Of a stretch of DNA of 49,827 bases, positions 31,056-40,388 are shown piece by piece. Numbering within the stretch: position 1 is the first letter of the stretch; each line of letters opens with the position of its first letter. This DNA comes from an uncultured Bacteroidales bacterium (lineage in GTDB: Bacteria; Bacteroidota; Bacteroidia; Bacteroidales; Paludibacteraceae): contig ONTT01000013.1 of assembly GCA_900320865.1 (NCBI GenBank), positions 1-49,827 on the forward strand, given 5' to 3'. A program made the position numbers and the translations under genes. The notes below the pieces were generated by a model, which did no database searches, had not been told where the DNA came from, and was given only the letters and a program-made list of their open reading frames with translations.

Positions 31056-33488
31056 GTGGGTAAAATCTTAAAAATAGTAAACTTTTTGTTGTTGTGCTCG
31101 TGTAGCATTTTTGCCTACGCGCGCAGCGCTCGTGTGTACGGTTACGTCGTGGACCAGGATAATATTGGTATCGAACTGGTGAACGTAGCGGTACTTAATA
31201 GCGATGTGCCGTTGGGTACAGCCACCAACAAAAACGGTTACTACGAGTTGATTTTGGACGAAGCGGACACGGTGGTTCTCTCCTACTCGATGATCGGTTA
31301 CACCTCGGTGCAGCAACGGATTATCGACTTACACGACGTCATCAACGTCAATGTTCAGTTGCTGACAGATGAGCAGTTGCTCACGGAGATCGAAGTGCGC
31401 GGAATCAAGCATACACAGGGTACAATGGATTATATCGATGCGGGTGCTACGCGCATCATGCCTGATGCTACAGGCGGTTCGATAGAAAGCCTGCTGATTA
31501 CTTTTGCGGGTGTGCATCAGAACAACGAACTGAGTTCGCAATATAACGTTCGCGGAGGTGCATTCGACGAGAACTCGGTTTATGTCAACAGTATTGAGGT
31601 CCATCGTCCGTTGCTGATTCGCTCCGGCCAACAGGAGGGTTTGAGTTTCGTCAATCCGGAGATGGTAGAGAATGTGAAGTTCTCGGCCGGCGGTTATGAT
31701 GCGCAGTACGGCGATAAGATGTCGTCCGTTTTGGATATCACCTACAAGCGTCCGCAGGCTTTTGAAGCCAGCCTCAGCGCCAGTTTATTGGGTGCTCAAG
31801 TCTATGTGGGGCACGGCGACAGCACATATTCTCAAATGCATGGATTGCGATATAAGACCTCGAAATATATGTTGGGCGGCCTGGCCACCTCCGGCAATTA
31901 TCAGCCTACGTTTATCGACTACCAGACCTATATCACGTGGAAAGTAGGCGGCAAAACAAAAGCACAACGGGCCAAGAGTCCCTGGTCGATGGCGTTCCTG
32001 GCGAATGTGAGTCAGAACGATTACCGCTTTACCCCGGATTCGTTATCCGAGTCCTTCGGCGGACAGAATGCCAAGAACCTGACCATCTATTATGAAGGTC
32101 AAGAGAAAGATAAGTTCCTCACCGCTTTCGCAGCGCTCAGCACCAAGGGACAAGTGAGCAAAGAAGTGGAGATCGGTTTTGACCTATCAGGCTTCTACAC
32201 CAACGAGCGGGAGAACTTCGATATCACAGGCGAATACGTCCTGTCGAATGCGCCCAGCGGGGAAGTGACTGATGCTATAGGTACGGGTATTTTTCATCAG
32301 CATGCACGTAACAGCCTCGAAGCAGGTGTGATTACCTTGGCCCACAACGGCTCATGGAAACATAACGCTAATACACTCCGATGGGGCGTGAGCGGTCAGG
32401 CGGAACTCATCTCGGATCATATTTCCGAATGGGAATGGCGCGACTCTGCAGGTTATTCGTTGCCTAACGACGGCCAAACGATGGAACTTTATTATGCCAT
32501 GCGAGGCGACAGTTCGATGAAATCCGCGCGAGTGCAAGCGTACATCCAGAACGAACATAAATGGAACACCGCCTCGGGCCAATGGATCTTCACTATAGGT
32601 GGTCGTCTACAGTGGTGGAGTTGGAACAACGAAGTGCTTCCTTCTCCTCGTGCCTCGGTAGAATGGATGCCGGGATGGAAGCGGGATTTCTGTTTCCGTT
32701 TGGCGACAGGTCTGTATTACCAAGCGCCTTTCTACAAGGAACTGCGCGACACCGTGACCGATGCCTTGGGTATCACACGTATCGTATTGAATCGCGACCT
32801 GAAAGCGCAGCGTTCGGTGCATGTGGTGTTGGGCGGCGATTATTATTTCCGCGCATGGGGTCGGCCGTTCAAACTCACCGCCGAAGCGTATTATAAATAC
32901 ATCGATCGAATGGAGAGTTATACCGTGGATAATGTGCGTGTACGCTATTCGGGTAAGAATGACTCCCAGGGCTATGGCGCAGGTCTGGACCTGAATCTTT
33001 ACGGCGAACTTGTGCCGGGTGCAGACTCCTGGATCTCCTTCAGCACGATGGTAGCACGGCAACGACCGATTAATGGCGGAGCGTGGATACCCAGCCCGAC
33101 AGAATCGCGTTATAACTTCTCTATGCTATTTCAGGACTACCTGCCGCAACTGCCGCAGTTGAAGTTTCACCTGAAGATGCTGTTTGCGGAAGGTCAACCG
33201 TACTATGCGCCTCGTAACAGTCAGGCTTGGGGAAGAATGCCGATGTACAAACGTATTGACCTGGGTGCAACGTATATCTTCAACGCTCAAACGGCCAAGT
33301 TCATGCGCGCCGCTTCGGCCAAGCATGTCAAGCAATGGGCCATTCAATTTGAGGTGTTTAACCTCGTCGGATGGAAGAACGTGAACTCCTATTTCTGGGT
33401 GGCCGATGCGTATAATAACCAGTGGGCGAGTCCCAACTACCTGACAGGACGTCGATATAATTTAAAAGTAACAATTGATTTGCGATAA
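31056..33488 (+). CDS. TonB-dependent outer-membrane receptor
   Basis: The 810-residue protein starts at GTG 31056 with a signal peptide (about residues 1-22). A carboxypeptidase-regulatory-like domain follows ([20 protein letters not shown] ... NKNGYYEL), then the plug with [20 protein letters not shown] and a beta barrel. The C-terminus, [10 protein letters not shown], ends in alternating hydrophobics and an aromatic-poor strand. It imports an unknown ligand using TonB energy. No SusD-like partner is adjacent, so it is probably not a glycan SusCD pair. It lies between engB and mutS; the last bases nearly touch the mutS start. Confidence 0.88.
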   Translation: MGKILKIVNFLLLCSCSIFAYARSARVYGYVVDQDNIGIELVNVAVLNSDVPLGTATNKNGYYELILDEADTVVLSYSMIGYTSVQQRIIDLHDVINVNVQLLTDEQLLTEIEVRGIKHTQGTMDYIDAGATRIMPDATGGSIESLLITFAGVHQNNELSSQYNVRGGAFDENSVYVNSIEVHRPLLIRSGQQEGLSFVNPEMVENVKFSAGGYDAQYGDKMSSVLDITYKRPQAFEASLSASLLGAQVYVGHGDSTYSQMHGLRYKTSKYMLGGLATSGNYQPTFIDYQTYITWKVGGKTKAQRAKSPWSMAFLANVSQNDYRFTPDSLSESFGGQNAKNLTIYYEGQEKDKFLTAFAALSTKGQVSKEVEIGFDLSGFYTNERENFDITGEYVLSNAPSGEVTDAIGTGIFHQHARNSLEAGVITLAHNGSWKHNANTLRWGVSGQAELISDHISEWEWRDSAGYSLPNDGQTMELYYAMRGDSSMKSARVQAYIQNEHKWNTASGQWIFTIGGRLQWWSWNNEVLPSPRASVEWMPGWKRDFCFRLATGLYYQAPFYKELRDTVTDALGITRIVLNRDLKAQRSVHVVLGGDYYFRAWGRPFKLTAEAYYKYIDRMESYTVDNVRVRYSGKNDSQGYGAGLDLNLYGELVPGADSWISFSTMVARQRPINGGAWIPSPTESRYNFSMLFQDYLPQLPQLKFHLKMLFAEGQPYYAPRNSQAWGRMPMYKRIDLGATYIFNAQTAKFMRAASAKHVKQWAIQFEVFNLVGWKNVNSYFWVADAYNNQWASPNYLTGRRYNLKVTIDLR

Positions 33489-33489
33489 T

Positions 33490-36126
33490 ATGGCAGAAAA
33501 AATCGTGCCGAACGGCAAAGAAGAGTTAACCCCGATGATGAAGCAGTTTCGCGACATCAAGACGCAGTATCCTGATGCGATGCTGTTGTTCCGTTGCGGC
33601 GATTTCTATGAGACCTACGCTGAAGATGCTGTCAAAGCAAGTAAAATACTGAACATCACCCTGACGCACCGTTCCAACGGAGGCAGTTCGGCTACTCAAG
33701 CGCTGGAGATGGCCGGTTTCCCTTTTCACGCTCTCGACACGTATCTTCCGAAGTTGGTGCGGGCCGGGTTGCGCGTAGCTATATGCGACCAGTTAGAGGA
33801 TCCCAAACTGACGAAAAAACTGGTAAAACGCGGTGTGACCGAACTGGTGACACCGGGCGTCAGTTACTCCGATACCACCTTAACGCAGAAAGAGAATAAC
33901 TGGGTTGCCTGTCTGCATTTTGATAAGCATCAGATAGGTGTCGCTTTTCTCGATATCTCCACAGGAGAGTTTGTGACCGGACAAGGCGACAGCGACTATA
34001 TCGACAAACTGCTGACGAACTTCGCACCCAAGGAAGTGCTGCACCTGCGTGGACGCAAAGCGGAACTCGAAAACCTCTTTGGCTCGAAATTCTTTACCTT
34101 TGAACTCGAGGACTGGATGCTCGTCGAGTCCACAGCTCGGGAGCGACTGCAGAAGTTATGGGGCGTCTCTTCGCTGAAGGGCTTTGGTTTGGAGAAGATG
34201 CCGGCCGGTGTAACCGCAGCAGGAGGTATATTGATGTACCTCGATATGACGCAGCACCTGCAAACAGGCCATATCCAGCACCTCAGTCGCATTGAAGAAG
34301 ATAAATACGTGTGGTTGGATCGATTTACGATTCGTAACCTCGAGTTGTTAGGCGGTCAGACGGAAGAGAGTCGTACGCTATATGATATCATCGATCGCAC
34401 AATCACGCCGATGGGCGGACGTCTGTTGCATCGTTGGATGGCCTTCCCGCTCAAGGAAGTGCGACCAATCCGCAATCGGCAAACTGTGGTGGAATACCTC
34501 TTCAAGCACCCTGAAGCGAGAGAGACGCTGCAAGAAGCGCTGAGCCAAGTAGGCGACCTCGAGCGCATCGTCAGCAAGGTCTCAACGGGTCGTATCGGCC
34601 CACGCGAGATGGTGCAACTCGGCAGGGCACTCCGAGCTATCAAACCCATTAAGACTATCTGCGACGAGGCGCGCGACAATACCTATCTCAGCATGTTGGG
34701 CGAAGAACTTGATCCCTGCGTAGAAATGCGCACCCGTATCGAACGGGAGATTGTTCCTGACCCGCCTTTGGCGCAAGGACGCCCGAACATCATCGCTCGC
34801 GGCGTGGACACCGAATTGGACGAACTGCGCGCTATCCAATCGGATGGCAAGGACTACCTTTTGCAGATTCAGCAACGCGAGATAGAAGCGACGGGCATCA
34901 CGAGCCTGAAGATCGGTTATAACAACGTCTTCGGCTATTACCTCGAGGTGCGCAACACCTACAAGGACCAAGTTCCCGCAGAATGGATTCGTAAACAGAC
35001 GCTCGTGGGCGCAGAGCGCTATATCACAGAGGAACTGAAGACCTATGAAGAGAAGATTCGTACGGCCGAGGAACGCATCCAGATCATTGAGAACCGCATT
35101 TATCAGGAACTGATGCTCGCCCTCAGCGAATGGATGCCGCAGTTGCAACTCGATGCTCGCGTACTGGCGCAACTCGATTGCCTGCTCTCCTTTGCCGTGG
35201 TCGCTGCTGAGAACCGCTATGTATGTCCTGATGTGAACGACAGCCTTATCATCGACATCCGTCAAGGTCGTCACCCGGTCATCGAACAACAACTGCCACC
35301 GGGGGAACAGTATATCGCCAACGACGTGCTACTGGATAACAACAGTCAACAGATTATCATCATTACCGGACCGAACATGGCCGGTAAATCCGCCCTGCTT
35401 CGCCAAACGGCACTGATCGTACTGCTCGCCCAGATGGGTTCGTTCGTACCCGCAGAGAGTGCGTCTATCGGTGTGGTGGATAAAATCTTCACCCGCGTCG
35501 GAGCAAGCGATAACATCTCGCTGGGCGAATCGACTTTTATGGTGGAGATGAATGAAGCCGCATCCATCCTGAATAACCTCTCCGAACGCAGTCTCGTCCT
35601 CTTCGACGAACTCGGACGAGGAACCAGCACCTACGACGGTATATCCATCGCTTGGGCAATCGTGGAATATATCCATGAGAACCGCGGACACGCCAAGACG
35701 CTGTTTGCTACCCACTATCATGAACTTAACGAGATGGAGAAGACCTTTGAGCGAATTCGCAATTACAATGTGTCCGTCAAAGAACTGAACGGCAAAGTAA
35801 TCTTCCTGCGCAAACTCGTTCGCGGCGGTTCGGAGCATAGTTTTGGTATTCACGTGGCCAAACTGGCTGGTATGCCGACTTCTATCATCGAGCGCGCCAA
35901 TCATATCCTGACCGACCTCGAACGCGCGGCAAAAGACGGGTCTATCTCCAAGCCTACTGCCCAAATCGGCGAGACAAGAGAAGGAATGCAATTATCGTTC
36001 TTCCAACTCGACGATCCGGTGCTGGAGCAGATACGAGACGAAGTCAAATCAATTGACATCAATAATTTAACGCCGCTTGAGGCGCTCAATAAACTATCCG
36101 AAATAAAGAAATTGGTAGGAGGCTAA
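33490..36126 (+). CDS. mutS: DNA mismatch repair protein MutS
   Basis: MutS recognises mismatches and recruits MutL. The 878-residue protein has the mismatch-binding loop in [18 protein letters not shown], and a C-terminal ATPase with Walker [15 protein letters not shown] (about residue 625), [15 protein letters not shown], Walker [17 protein letters not shown] and the ATHYHEL switch. I chose [20 protein letters not shown] at 33490, just after the receptor stop; an in-frame ATG at 33475 lies inside the receptor gene. Length and motifs are normal for the family. Confidence 0.98.
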   Translation: MAEKIVPNGKEELTPMMKQFRDIKTQYPDAMLLFRCGDFYETYAEDAVKASKILNITLTHRSNGGSSATQALEMAGFPFHALDTYLPKLVRAGLRVAICDQLEDPKLTKKLVKRGVTELVTPGVSYSDTTLTQKENNWVACLHFDKHQIGVAFLDISTGEFVTGQGDSDYIDKLLTNFAPKEVLHLRGRKAELENLFGSKFFTFELEDWMLVESTARERLQKLWGVSSLKGFGLEKMPAGVTAAGGILMYLDMTQHLQTGHIQHLSRIEEDKYVWLDRFTIRNLELLGGQTEESRTLYDIIDRTITPMGGRLLHRWMAFPLKEVRPIRNRQTVVEYLFKHPEARETLQEALSQVGDLERIVSKVSTGRIGPREMVQLGRALRAIKPIKTICDEARDNTYLSMLGEELDPCVEMRTRIEREIVPDPPLAQGRPNIIARGVDTELDELRAIQSDGKDYLLQIQQREIEATGITSLKIGYNNVFGYYLEVRNTYKDQVPAEWIRKQTLVGAERYITEELKTYEEKIRTAEERIQIIENRIYQELMLALSEWMPQLQLDARVLAQLDCLLSFAVVAAENRYVCPDVNDSLIIDIRQGRHPVIEQQLPPGEQYIANDVLLDNNSQQIIIITGPNMAGKSALLRQTALIVLLAQMGSFVPAESASIGVVDKIFTRVGASDNISLGESTFMVEMNEAASILNNLSERSLVLFDELGRGTSTYDGISIAWAIVEYIHENRGHAKTLFATHYHELNEMEKTFERIRNYNVSVKELNGKVIFLRKLVRGGSEHSFGIHVAKLAGMPTSIIERANHILTDLERAAKDGSISKPTAQIGETREGMQLSFFQLDDPVLEQIRDEVKSIDINNLTPLEALNKLSEIKKLVGG

Positions 36127-36130
36127 AACG

Positions 36131-37180
36131 ATGCGATTCAAGAAACGATACATCTTCCGCGCAATTCTGTTCCTTATCTGCGGAATAACGGTAGCTATTT
36201 GTGGTATTTGTGCGAAGCATTATTACCACCTGACAGTTAGTAACTTCCGCTCCCATGACAATGCGGAGCATAGTTATAACATCTATCCGGGTACCACCAT
36301 CGATGACGTGTTGAACATGTTGGACGAAGACTACGATATTGGTAGCCATCAGGACTTCATGCTCCATGCGCGACTCATGCACTTTAACTATCCCGAACCG
36401 GGGCATTATACCTTCGATTCAAAAATTAGTAACCGCGAAATGATAGACCGCCTGCGATTAGGTAAACAGACGCCGGTGAACATCACTTGGAATAATGCCG
36501 TCTTCACACGCGAACAACTGGCGGGTAAAGTGACGAATAACATCATGATGGATAGCGTTACTCTGCTCCAATACCTGGAGAACGAAGACTTCCTGAAGCA
36601 GTACGGACTCAATAAAGAAACCAGCCGCTGCCTCTTCATTCCCAATACCTATCAGGTCTTCTGGACCATCACACCGGAACAACTCTTCGCCCGAATGAAG
36701 TATGAATACAATGCGTTCTGGAATGATGAACGACGCGCCAAAGCGGAAGAACTCGGACTCACACCCATCGAAGTAACTATCATCGCTTCGATTATCGAAG
36801 GTGAGAGCCGCAGCAAGACGGAACTACCAATCATCGCCAGCCTCTATCTCAACCGTGTCAAGAAAGGCATGCCGCTGCAGGCCTGCCCGACCATCAAATA
36901 TGCCGTGGGCGATTTCAAACTCAAGCGAATCCTCTATCGGCATTTGGCGGTCGATTCGCCGTATAACACGTACAAGAACCCCGGTTTGCCACCCGGACCG
37001 ATTCGATGTCCGAATCCCCAATCGATCGACTACGTGCTCAATGCCCCGAAGACGAATTACCTCTATATGTGTGCGAATCCGGCGCTGGACGGAACCCATA
37101 TTTTTTCCTCCACCTATAGCAATCATGCCGCCGCTGCTGCCCAATATCGCCACACCATGGATACGATACAATGGAATTAA
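36131..37180 (+). CDS. mltG: Endolytic transglycosylase MltG
   Basis: MltG cleaves nascent glycan strands and ends their elongation at the inner membrane. The 349-residue protein has an N-terminal membrane helix (about residues 10-30), a LysM-like region (YNIYPGTTIDDVLNMLDE), and the YceG/MltG catalytic domain with IASIIEGESR (catalytic Glu), LYLNRVKKGMPLQACPTIKY and SPYNTYKNPGLPPGPI. It starts 4 nt after the mutS stop. Its stop is followed directly by a heptamer repeat. Confidence 0.94.
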   Translation: MRFKKRYIFRAILFLICGITVAICGICAKHYYHLTVSNFRSHDNAEHSYNIYPGTTIDDVLNMLDEDYDIGSHQDFMLHARLMHFNYPEPGHYTFDSKISNREMIDRLRLGKQTPVNITWNNAVFTREQLAGKVTNNIMMDSVTLLQYLENEDFLKQYGLNKETSRCLFIPNTYQVFWTITPEQLFARMKYEYNAFWNDERRAKAEELGLTPIEVTIIASIIEGESRSKTELPIIASLYLNRVKKGMPLQACPTIKYAVGDFKLKRILYRHLAVDSPYNTYKNPGLPPGPIRCPNPQSIDYVLNAPKTNYLYMCANPALDGTHIFSSTYSNHAAAAAQYRHTMDTIQWN

Positions 37181-37208
37181 TCTGAATACTGAATTCTGAA
37201 TACTGAAT
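37181..37208 (+). repeat. Heptamer repeat TCTGAAT/ACTGAAT
   Basis: TCTGAAT and ACTGAAT alternate twice from the base after the mltG stop. The last unit overlaps the ATG (37207) of the next gene, so the whole spacer is the repeat. Confidence 0.85.
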
Positions 37209-37791
37209 GATCTGGGAGAATAACGAAGATATCAAACTCATTGAATGCGCGAATGAAAAACGCACTATTCAGCGCAATCTCAACGAGAGTCGCGAAGAGA
37301 GACGGCCATATGTGTTTATCACCTCTACGATGACCGTTAAACCTCTGCGTCGACTCCTTGTACCCGTCTCTATGCTGGAAGAAGAGACCTACAAAGCGGA
37401 GATATGCACCTATATCGCTCGTAAAACCGGCGCCCATATCATCCTGCTGCAGGCTAATGACTACGGTTCGCACGCGCAGCAGAACGTCAATCGTATCATT
37501 ACGCATATCGAGGCGGTCAATAAACGAATTCAAAATTCAGAGTTCAGCGAACAGAATGCAGAGATCTCCTACGAAGTAGTTCTTGCCCGCAAAGATTCCT
37601 TCAAACTCATGCAAGAGGCCTCGGAGCGACAGCGAGATTTCCAACATGACCTGCTCATTCTTACCGCAAGTCGTGACTATGGCTTGGATGACATCCTGTT
37701 TGGTCCGCCCGAACGAAAAGCCATCCAACGAGCACTCGTACCCGTCATGCTCGTCAACCCAAGAGAAGATCTTTTCTCATTATGCGACTAA
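37207..37791 (+). CDS. Universal stress protein-like protein
   Basis: The 194-residue soluble protein contains RRLLVPVSMLEEETYKAEIC, ARKTGAHIILLQAND, a middle helix, then HDLLILTASRDYGLDDILFG and ALVPVMLVN. This resembles the alpha/beta UspA fold, but the usual G-x2-G-x9-G-S/T ATP loop is not clear, so it is a divergent member. About 35 N-terminal residues precede the fold; an internal ATG at 37330 is an alternative start. A degenerate heptamer array (37527-37561) encodes RIQNSEFSEQNAE in the middle. Confidence 0.6.
   Translation: MIWENNEDIKLIECANEKRTIQRNLNESREERRPYVFITSTMTVKPLRRLLVPVSMLEEETYKAEICTYIARKTGAHIILLQANDYGSHAQQNVNRIITHIEAVNKRIQNSEFSEQNAEISYEVVLARKDSFKLMQEASERQRDFQHDLLILTASRDYGLDDILFGPPERKAIQRALVPVMLVNPREDLFSLCD
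37527..37561 (+). repeat. Degenerate heptamer repeat inside the Usp-like gene
   Basis: AATTCAA, AATTCAG, AGTTCAG, CGAACAG and AATGCAG follow in 7-nt register and are translated in frame. Confidence 0.6.
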
Positions 37792-37865
37792 AACCGAAGG
37801 AAATATGCCATTTTGTCAACCGAACTTTACAAAAAATAGATTTTTAACACTTTTTTCGTAAAACA

Positions 37866-37897
37866 TTTGGCTATATGGTCAAAAAGCAGTACTTTTG
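37866..37897 (+). promoter_or_regulatory. Strong tRNA-type promoter for a putative small RNA
   Basis: TTTG (37866-37869), 20-nt spacer, TACTTTTG (37890-37897). The stretch around the -7 box (AAAAAGCAGTACTTTTGCACC) is nearly identical to the promoters of tRNA-Val and tRNA-Ser. Confidence 0.8.
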
Positions 37898-37903
37898 CAC
37901 CGT

Positions 37904-37970
37904 GTTTTTCATGGTATTAGATTTAAGGTTAAATGAAAAGGTTGGGTTGTCGTGAGACAACCTTCTTTTT
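37904..37970 (+). ncRNA. Putative small RNA, about 67 nt
   Basis: The transcript would start near 37904, after the tRNA-type promoter, and end at an intrinsic terminator (GGTTGTC, GTGA loop, GACAACC, then TTCTTTTTT at 37945-37970). No plus-strand gene follows; the next gene is convergent. A 14-codon ORF (ATG 37911 to TGA 37955, MVLDLRLNEKVGLS) runs into the terminator loop and could be chance. I do not recognise an Rfam family from sequence; the Bacteroidales-1 motif, also described as bounded by a promoter and a terminator, is worth comparing. Promoter and terminator are seen; function is unknown. Confidence 0.65.
37945..37970 (+). terminator. Intrinsic terminator of the small RNA
   Basis: A perfect 7-bp stem with a GTGA tetraloop followed by a U-rich run. 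Confidence 0.85.
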
Positions 37971-37978
37971 TGCCCAAA

Positions 37979-39349
37979 TTAGTGTACTCTTACTCCCGTA
38001 ATGCTATACATGGCGCCATTACGGAGAATGAGAATCTGTCCGTCTTTTAGAATCTTTTGACTCTTGATTGGCTGTTCTTCACCGGAAAGCAGTTCGATAT
38101 CCCACGTCGCCGGTTTCGTGCCTTCGCCCCATTTCGAGTAGAGCCACTGAATACGCCAATCATAGCGACGGAAAAAACGGTCGCGTACATCCGCGTAATT
38201 ACTGTTATCATTATAGTTTTGCGTTCCTCGCCATACCTCCGCATCTTTCTGTGCCGCAGTCTCAATACGGTCCGCAAACTCACGAATAGCATTGCGCACC
38301 ACATCCTTTTGTGTATGATAATAGATCCACCATTCCTCTTTCACTGCCGCTTGAAAAACCGGCCAAGAAGCCAACTGACCTATCCAATACTGCGCAAACG
38401 TCGGGTTGTCGTATATCCAGGTCTCCTGACGCCGATGATACGCATTGCCGAAATCCCATACGGGACCGAATTTCCAAGGGTCGGTCATACCCAGACTATC
38501 GCGATCCTTGTATAGCATACAACTGCCGTGATAACTCTCGCAATCCTCCATGATCTCTTGCACCAGATAGTACTTCGCCGCCTCACGGATATCCAGCGCC
38601 TGCATCAAGGCTGCGGCAGACGAGCCATACAGCACCTCGTTGAGGTGATTCATCTGACCTTCGATATACGCGCGTTGCTGCGATGAGAGTGAATCCGGTT
38701 CGCGGAAGGTAATTACCATATGTTGTCCGTTGCCTTCGTTAAACTCAATACAACCGGACTCCCAATAGTTATTGATTTCCACTAACCATCCGCCGTTAAT
38801 CGAATCATTATGCGTTTCGCCATTCTCCTGCTCGTGGATCTTCACGCGATGCGACGCGATACGCACGTGTTCCGTTAAGAAATACAAACCCTGATATTGC
38901 CCGTTCAACACCAGTTCCACCGGTACGACATGAGGCGTCCAACGTAAACCGACACCCTCACTCACCATAAATCCACCCGGATTGCGCAAGAAACCCAGGT
39001 TATCATCCGCGCCGGCCAATAGGCACCAGTGCCGATTCTTCGGCATTCCCAGCACTTTGTGCTTCGTGTCCAACTTAATCTTATAGGGTTTCTTCGCGAA
39101 GTCCTTCCATGTGTAGTTACCGCGCCCCTTGATGGTACATCGAAGCGGTGCATTCTTTGTGCCTAACGAGTGATATTCCGGTAAAATAGAATCGATATAA
39201 ACCGAAGCAGGCACCTGGGTCTCAGTGTCCGATATCGAACGGTTGTTATCTGTATTCACATAGACGATGGGTAAGGTCTTCGTCGGCATTGCCGCCCACA
39301 TCCCCCATCCTACAACCATCATCCATCCTATGAAAAAGAACCTCTTCAA
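37979..39349 (-). CDS. Secreted CotH-kinase family protein
   Basis: The 456-residue protein starts at TTG 39349, giving a signal peptide (MKRFFFIGWMMVVGWGMWAA); an ATG ten codons in is an alternative. The CotH fold is shown by IKGRGNYTWKDFAKKPYKIK, a conserved GLYFLTEHVRI strand, and the catalytic-type WKFGPVWDFGNAY motif. In other bacteria CotH proteins phosphorylate spore-coat or surface proteins, or bind cellulosomes. The C-terminus (SQKILKDGQILILRNGA then MYSITGVRVH) is the short tail shared with other secreted proteins. It follows the CYTH gene across a heptamer-filled gap. Confidence 0.85.
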   Translation of the reverse strand: MKRFFFIGWMMVVGWGMWAAMPTKTLPIVYVNTDNNRSISDTETQVPASVYIDSILPEYHSLGTKNAPLRCTIKGRGNYTWKDFAKKPYKIKLDTKHKVLGMPKNRHWCLLAGADDNLGFLRNPGGFMVSEGVGLRWTPHVVPVELVLNGQYQGLYFLTEHVRIASHRVKIHEQENGETHNDSINGGWLVEINNYWESGCIEFNEGNGQHMVITFREPDSLSSQQRAYIEGQMNHLNEVLYGSSAAALMQALDIREAAKYYLVQEIMEDCESYHGSCMLYKDRDSLGMTDPWKFGPVWDFGNAYHRRQETWIYDNPTFAQYWIGQLASWPVFQAAVKEEWWIYYHTQKDVVRNAIREFADRIETAAQKDAEVWRGTQNYNDNSNYADVRDRFFRRYDWRIQWLYSKWGEGTKPATWDIELLSGEEQPIKSQKILKDGQILILRNGAMYSITGVRVH

Positions 39350-39350
39350 C

Positions 39351-39399
39351 TCTAAACGTTAAACTCTAAACGTTAAACTCTAAACCTTAAACTTTAAAC
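39351..39399. repeat. Heptamer repeat TCTAAAC/GTTAAAC
   Basis: Seven heptamers: TCTAAAC and GTTAAAC alternate twice, then TCTAAAC, CTTAAAC and TTTAAAC. They fill almost the whole gap between the CYTH and CotH genes. Confidence 0.85.
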
Positions 39400-39406
39400 A
39401 TTATAC

Positions 39407-39862
39407 CTACATATTGGCATTGTAATATTGCGGCAAGCCGGTTACTTCATCCCCCAGCCATGCCGGCTTATCGAAACGCTCGTTCTCATCTCCCAACTCA
39501 ATCTCAGCCAGTACCATTCCTTCTTTATGACCATGGAACACATCCACTTCCCACTTGCGATCCGCGTTAATAGGGATAATATAGCGCGTCTTAATGATCG
39601 GATTAGGCAAACAAAGTTGCATCAGTTCGCGGGCATCTTCCAACGCAATCTCCTTCTCCCATTCGAACTTCGCCAAGCCTTCACGCAGTTTACCGGACTT
39701 GATTGTCAGAAACGCCTGATTATCACGAATCCGTATTCGAATCGTTTTACCTGCCTCTTTGCATAGATACCCCTGCACTATCTCGTAATGACATGTTGCC
39801 TGAGCCATAAACGCATCAGACGCCACTAAAAACTTCCGTTCAATCTCTGTGTTCTTTGCCAT
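39407..39862 (-). CDS. CYTH-domain protein (triphosphate tunnel metalloenzyme)
   Basis: The 151-residue protein begins MAKNTEIERKFLVAS with the ExExK signature (EIERK) of the CYTH superfamily. Further conserved charged strands follow: TIRIRIRDNQAFLTIKSG, KFEWEKEIAL, RKWEVDVFHGHKEGMVLAEI. Family members act on triphosphates such as tripolyphosphate, thiamine triphosphate or ATP. I chose ATG 39862 because an upstream ATG at 39883 lies inside the -7 box of the promoter at 39881-39912. Confidence 0.88.
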   Translation of the reverse strand: MAKNTEIERKFLVASDAFMAQATCHYEIVQGYLCKEAGKTIRIRIRDNQAFLTIKSGKLREGLAKFEWEKEIALEDARELMQLCLPNPIIKTRYIIPINADRKWEVDVFHGHKEGMVLAEIELGDENERFDKPAWLGDEVTGLPQYYNANM

Positions 39863-39880
39863 AATCGTAGTATTTGGCTG

Positions 39881-39912
39881 CAAAATTACTATAAAAATTG
39901 CATATACGCAAG
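39881..39912 (-). promoter_or_regulatory. Promoter for the CYTH-CotH pair
   Basis: Minus strand CTTG (39909-39912), 20-nt spacer, TAATTTTG (39881-39888). The resulting leader is only about a dozen nucleotides. Confidence 0.7.
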
Positions 39913-39930
39913 TTTTAATTCATTTTTTTT

Positions 39931-40026
39931 AGCAATAATCGTTCGAGGCCTTTGCCGAGATAAGCAATAATCGTTCGAGGCTTTTGCCGAGATAAGCAAT
40001 AATCGTTCGAGGCCTTTGCCGAGATA
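39931..40026. repeat. Three tandem 32-nt units of the dispersed hairpin element
   Basis: The units (39931-39962, 39963-39994, 39995-40026) begin AGCAATAATCGTTCGAGGC and end TTTGCCGAGATA, with one difference (C to T) in the middle unit. They are followed by AGAACCCCCGACCGGGGGT. No spacers exist, so this is not a CRISPR array. It lies downstream of tRNA-Ser on the minus strand. Confidence 0.85.
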
Positions 40027-40063
40027 AGAACCCCCGACCGGGGGTGAAGAACCCCGCTCTTTA

Positions 40064-40094
40064 CGCAAAAAGGCACCATTTCGGTGCCTTTTTG

Positions 40095-40096
<2 letters not shown>
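40064..40096 (-). terminator. Terminator after tRNA-Ser
   Basis: CGCAAAAAGGCACC pairs fully with GGTGCCTTTTTGCG (14 bp) around an ATTTC loop. The symmetric U run makes it able to work in both directions. Its right arm touches the tRNA 3' end. Confidence 0.8.
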
Positions 40097-40181
<85 letters not shown>

Positions 40182-40272
40182 TCAGAGCTGTGTCTGAAAT
40201 GTGCTTTTTTTCAAAAGCGGTTAAGTAAACCGTTTTTCTCGAGAATTACACTCTCTCGATTAAAAGCGGGTG

Positions 40273-40304
40273 CAAAAGTACTGCTTTTTTTTGATATACG
40301 CAAA
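40273..40304 (-). promoter_or_regulatory. Promoter of tRNA-Ser
   Basis: Minus strand TTTG (40301-40304), 20-nt spacer, TACTTTTG (40273-40280) followed by CACCCGC. It closely resembles the tRNA-Val promoter over the whole region. A leader of about 85 nt precedes the tRNA. Confidence 0.8.
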
Positions 40305-40319
40305 TTTTATCGCATTTTT

Positions 40320-40351
40320 TTTGCATAATTCGTAAAAAAGTTGTACTTTTG
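40320..40351 (+). promoter_or_regulatory. Promoter of the DUF2059 gene
   Basis: TTTG (40320-40323), 20-nt spacer, TACTTTTG (40344-40351), divergent to the tRNA-Ser promoter. Confidence 0.75.
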
Positions 40352-40388
40352 CAGCGAATTGCTATTAACCTGTTAATTTATTTGCCAT

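Noticed and set aside
31056-33488. SusC-like glycan receptor
   Set aside because: The protein is a TonB receptor, but no SusD-like partner or glycan enzyme is adjacent and its length is shorter than usual SusC proteins.
37911-37955. 14-codon leader peptide controlling a downstream gene
   Set aside because: The next gene is convergent, so attenuation has no target. The ORF is more likely to be chance within a small RNA.
39931-40026. Three 32-nt direct repeats resembling a CRISPR array
   Set aside because: The units are directly adjacent with no spacers, there are no cas genes, and the same words occur elsewhere as a dispersed element.
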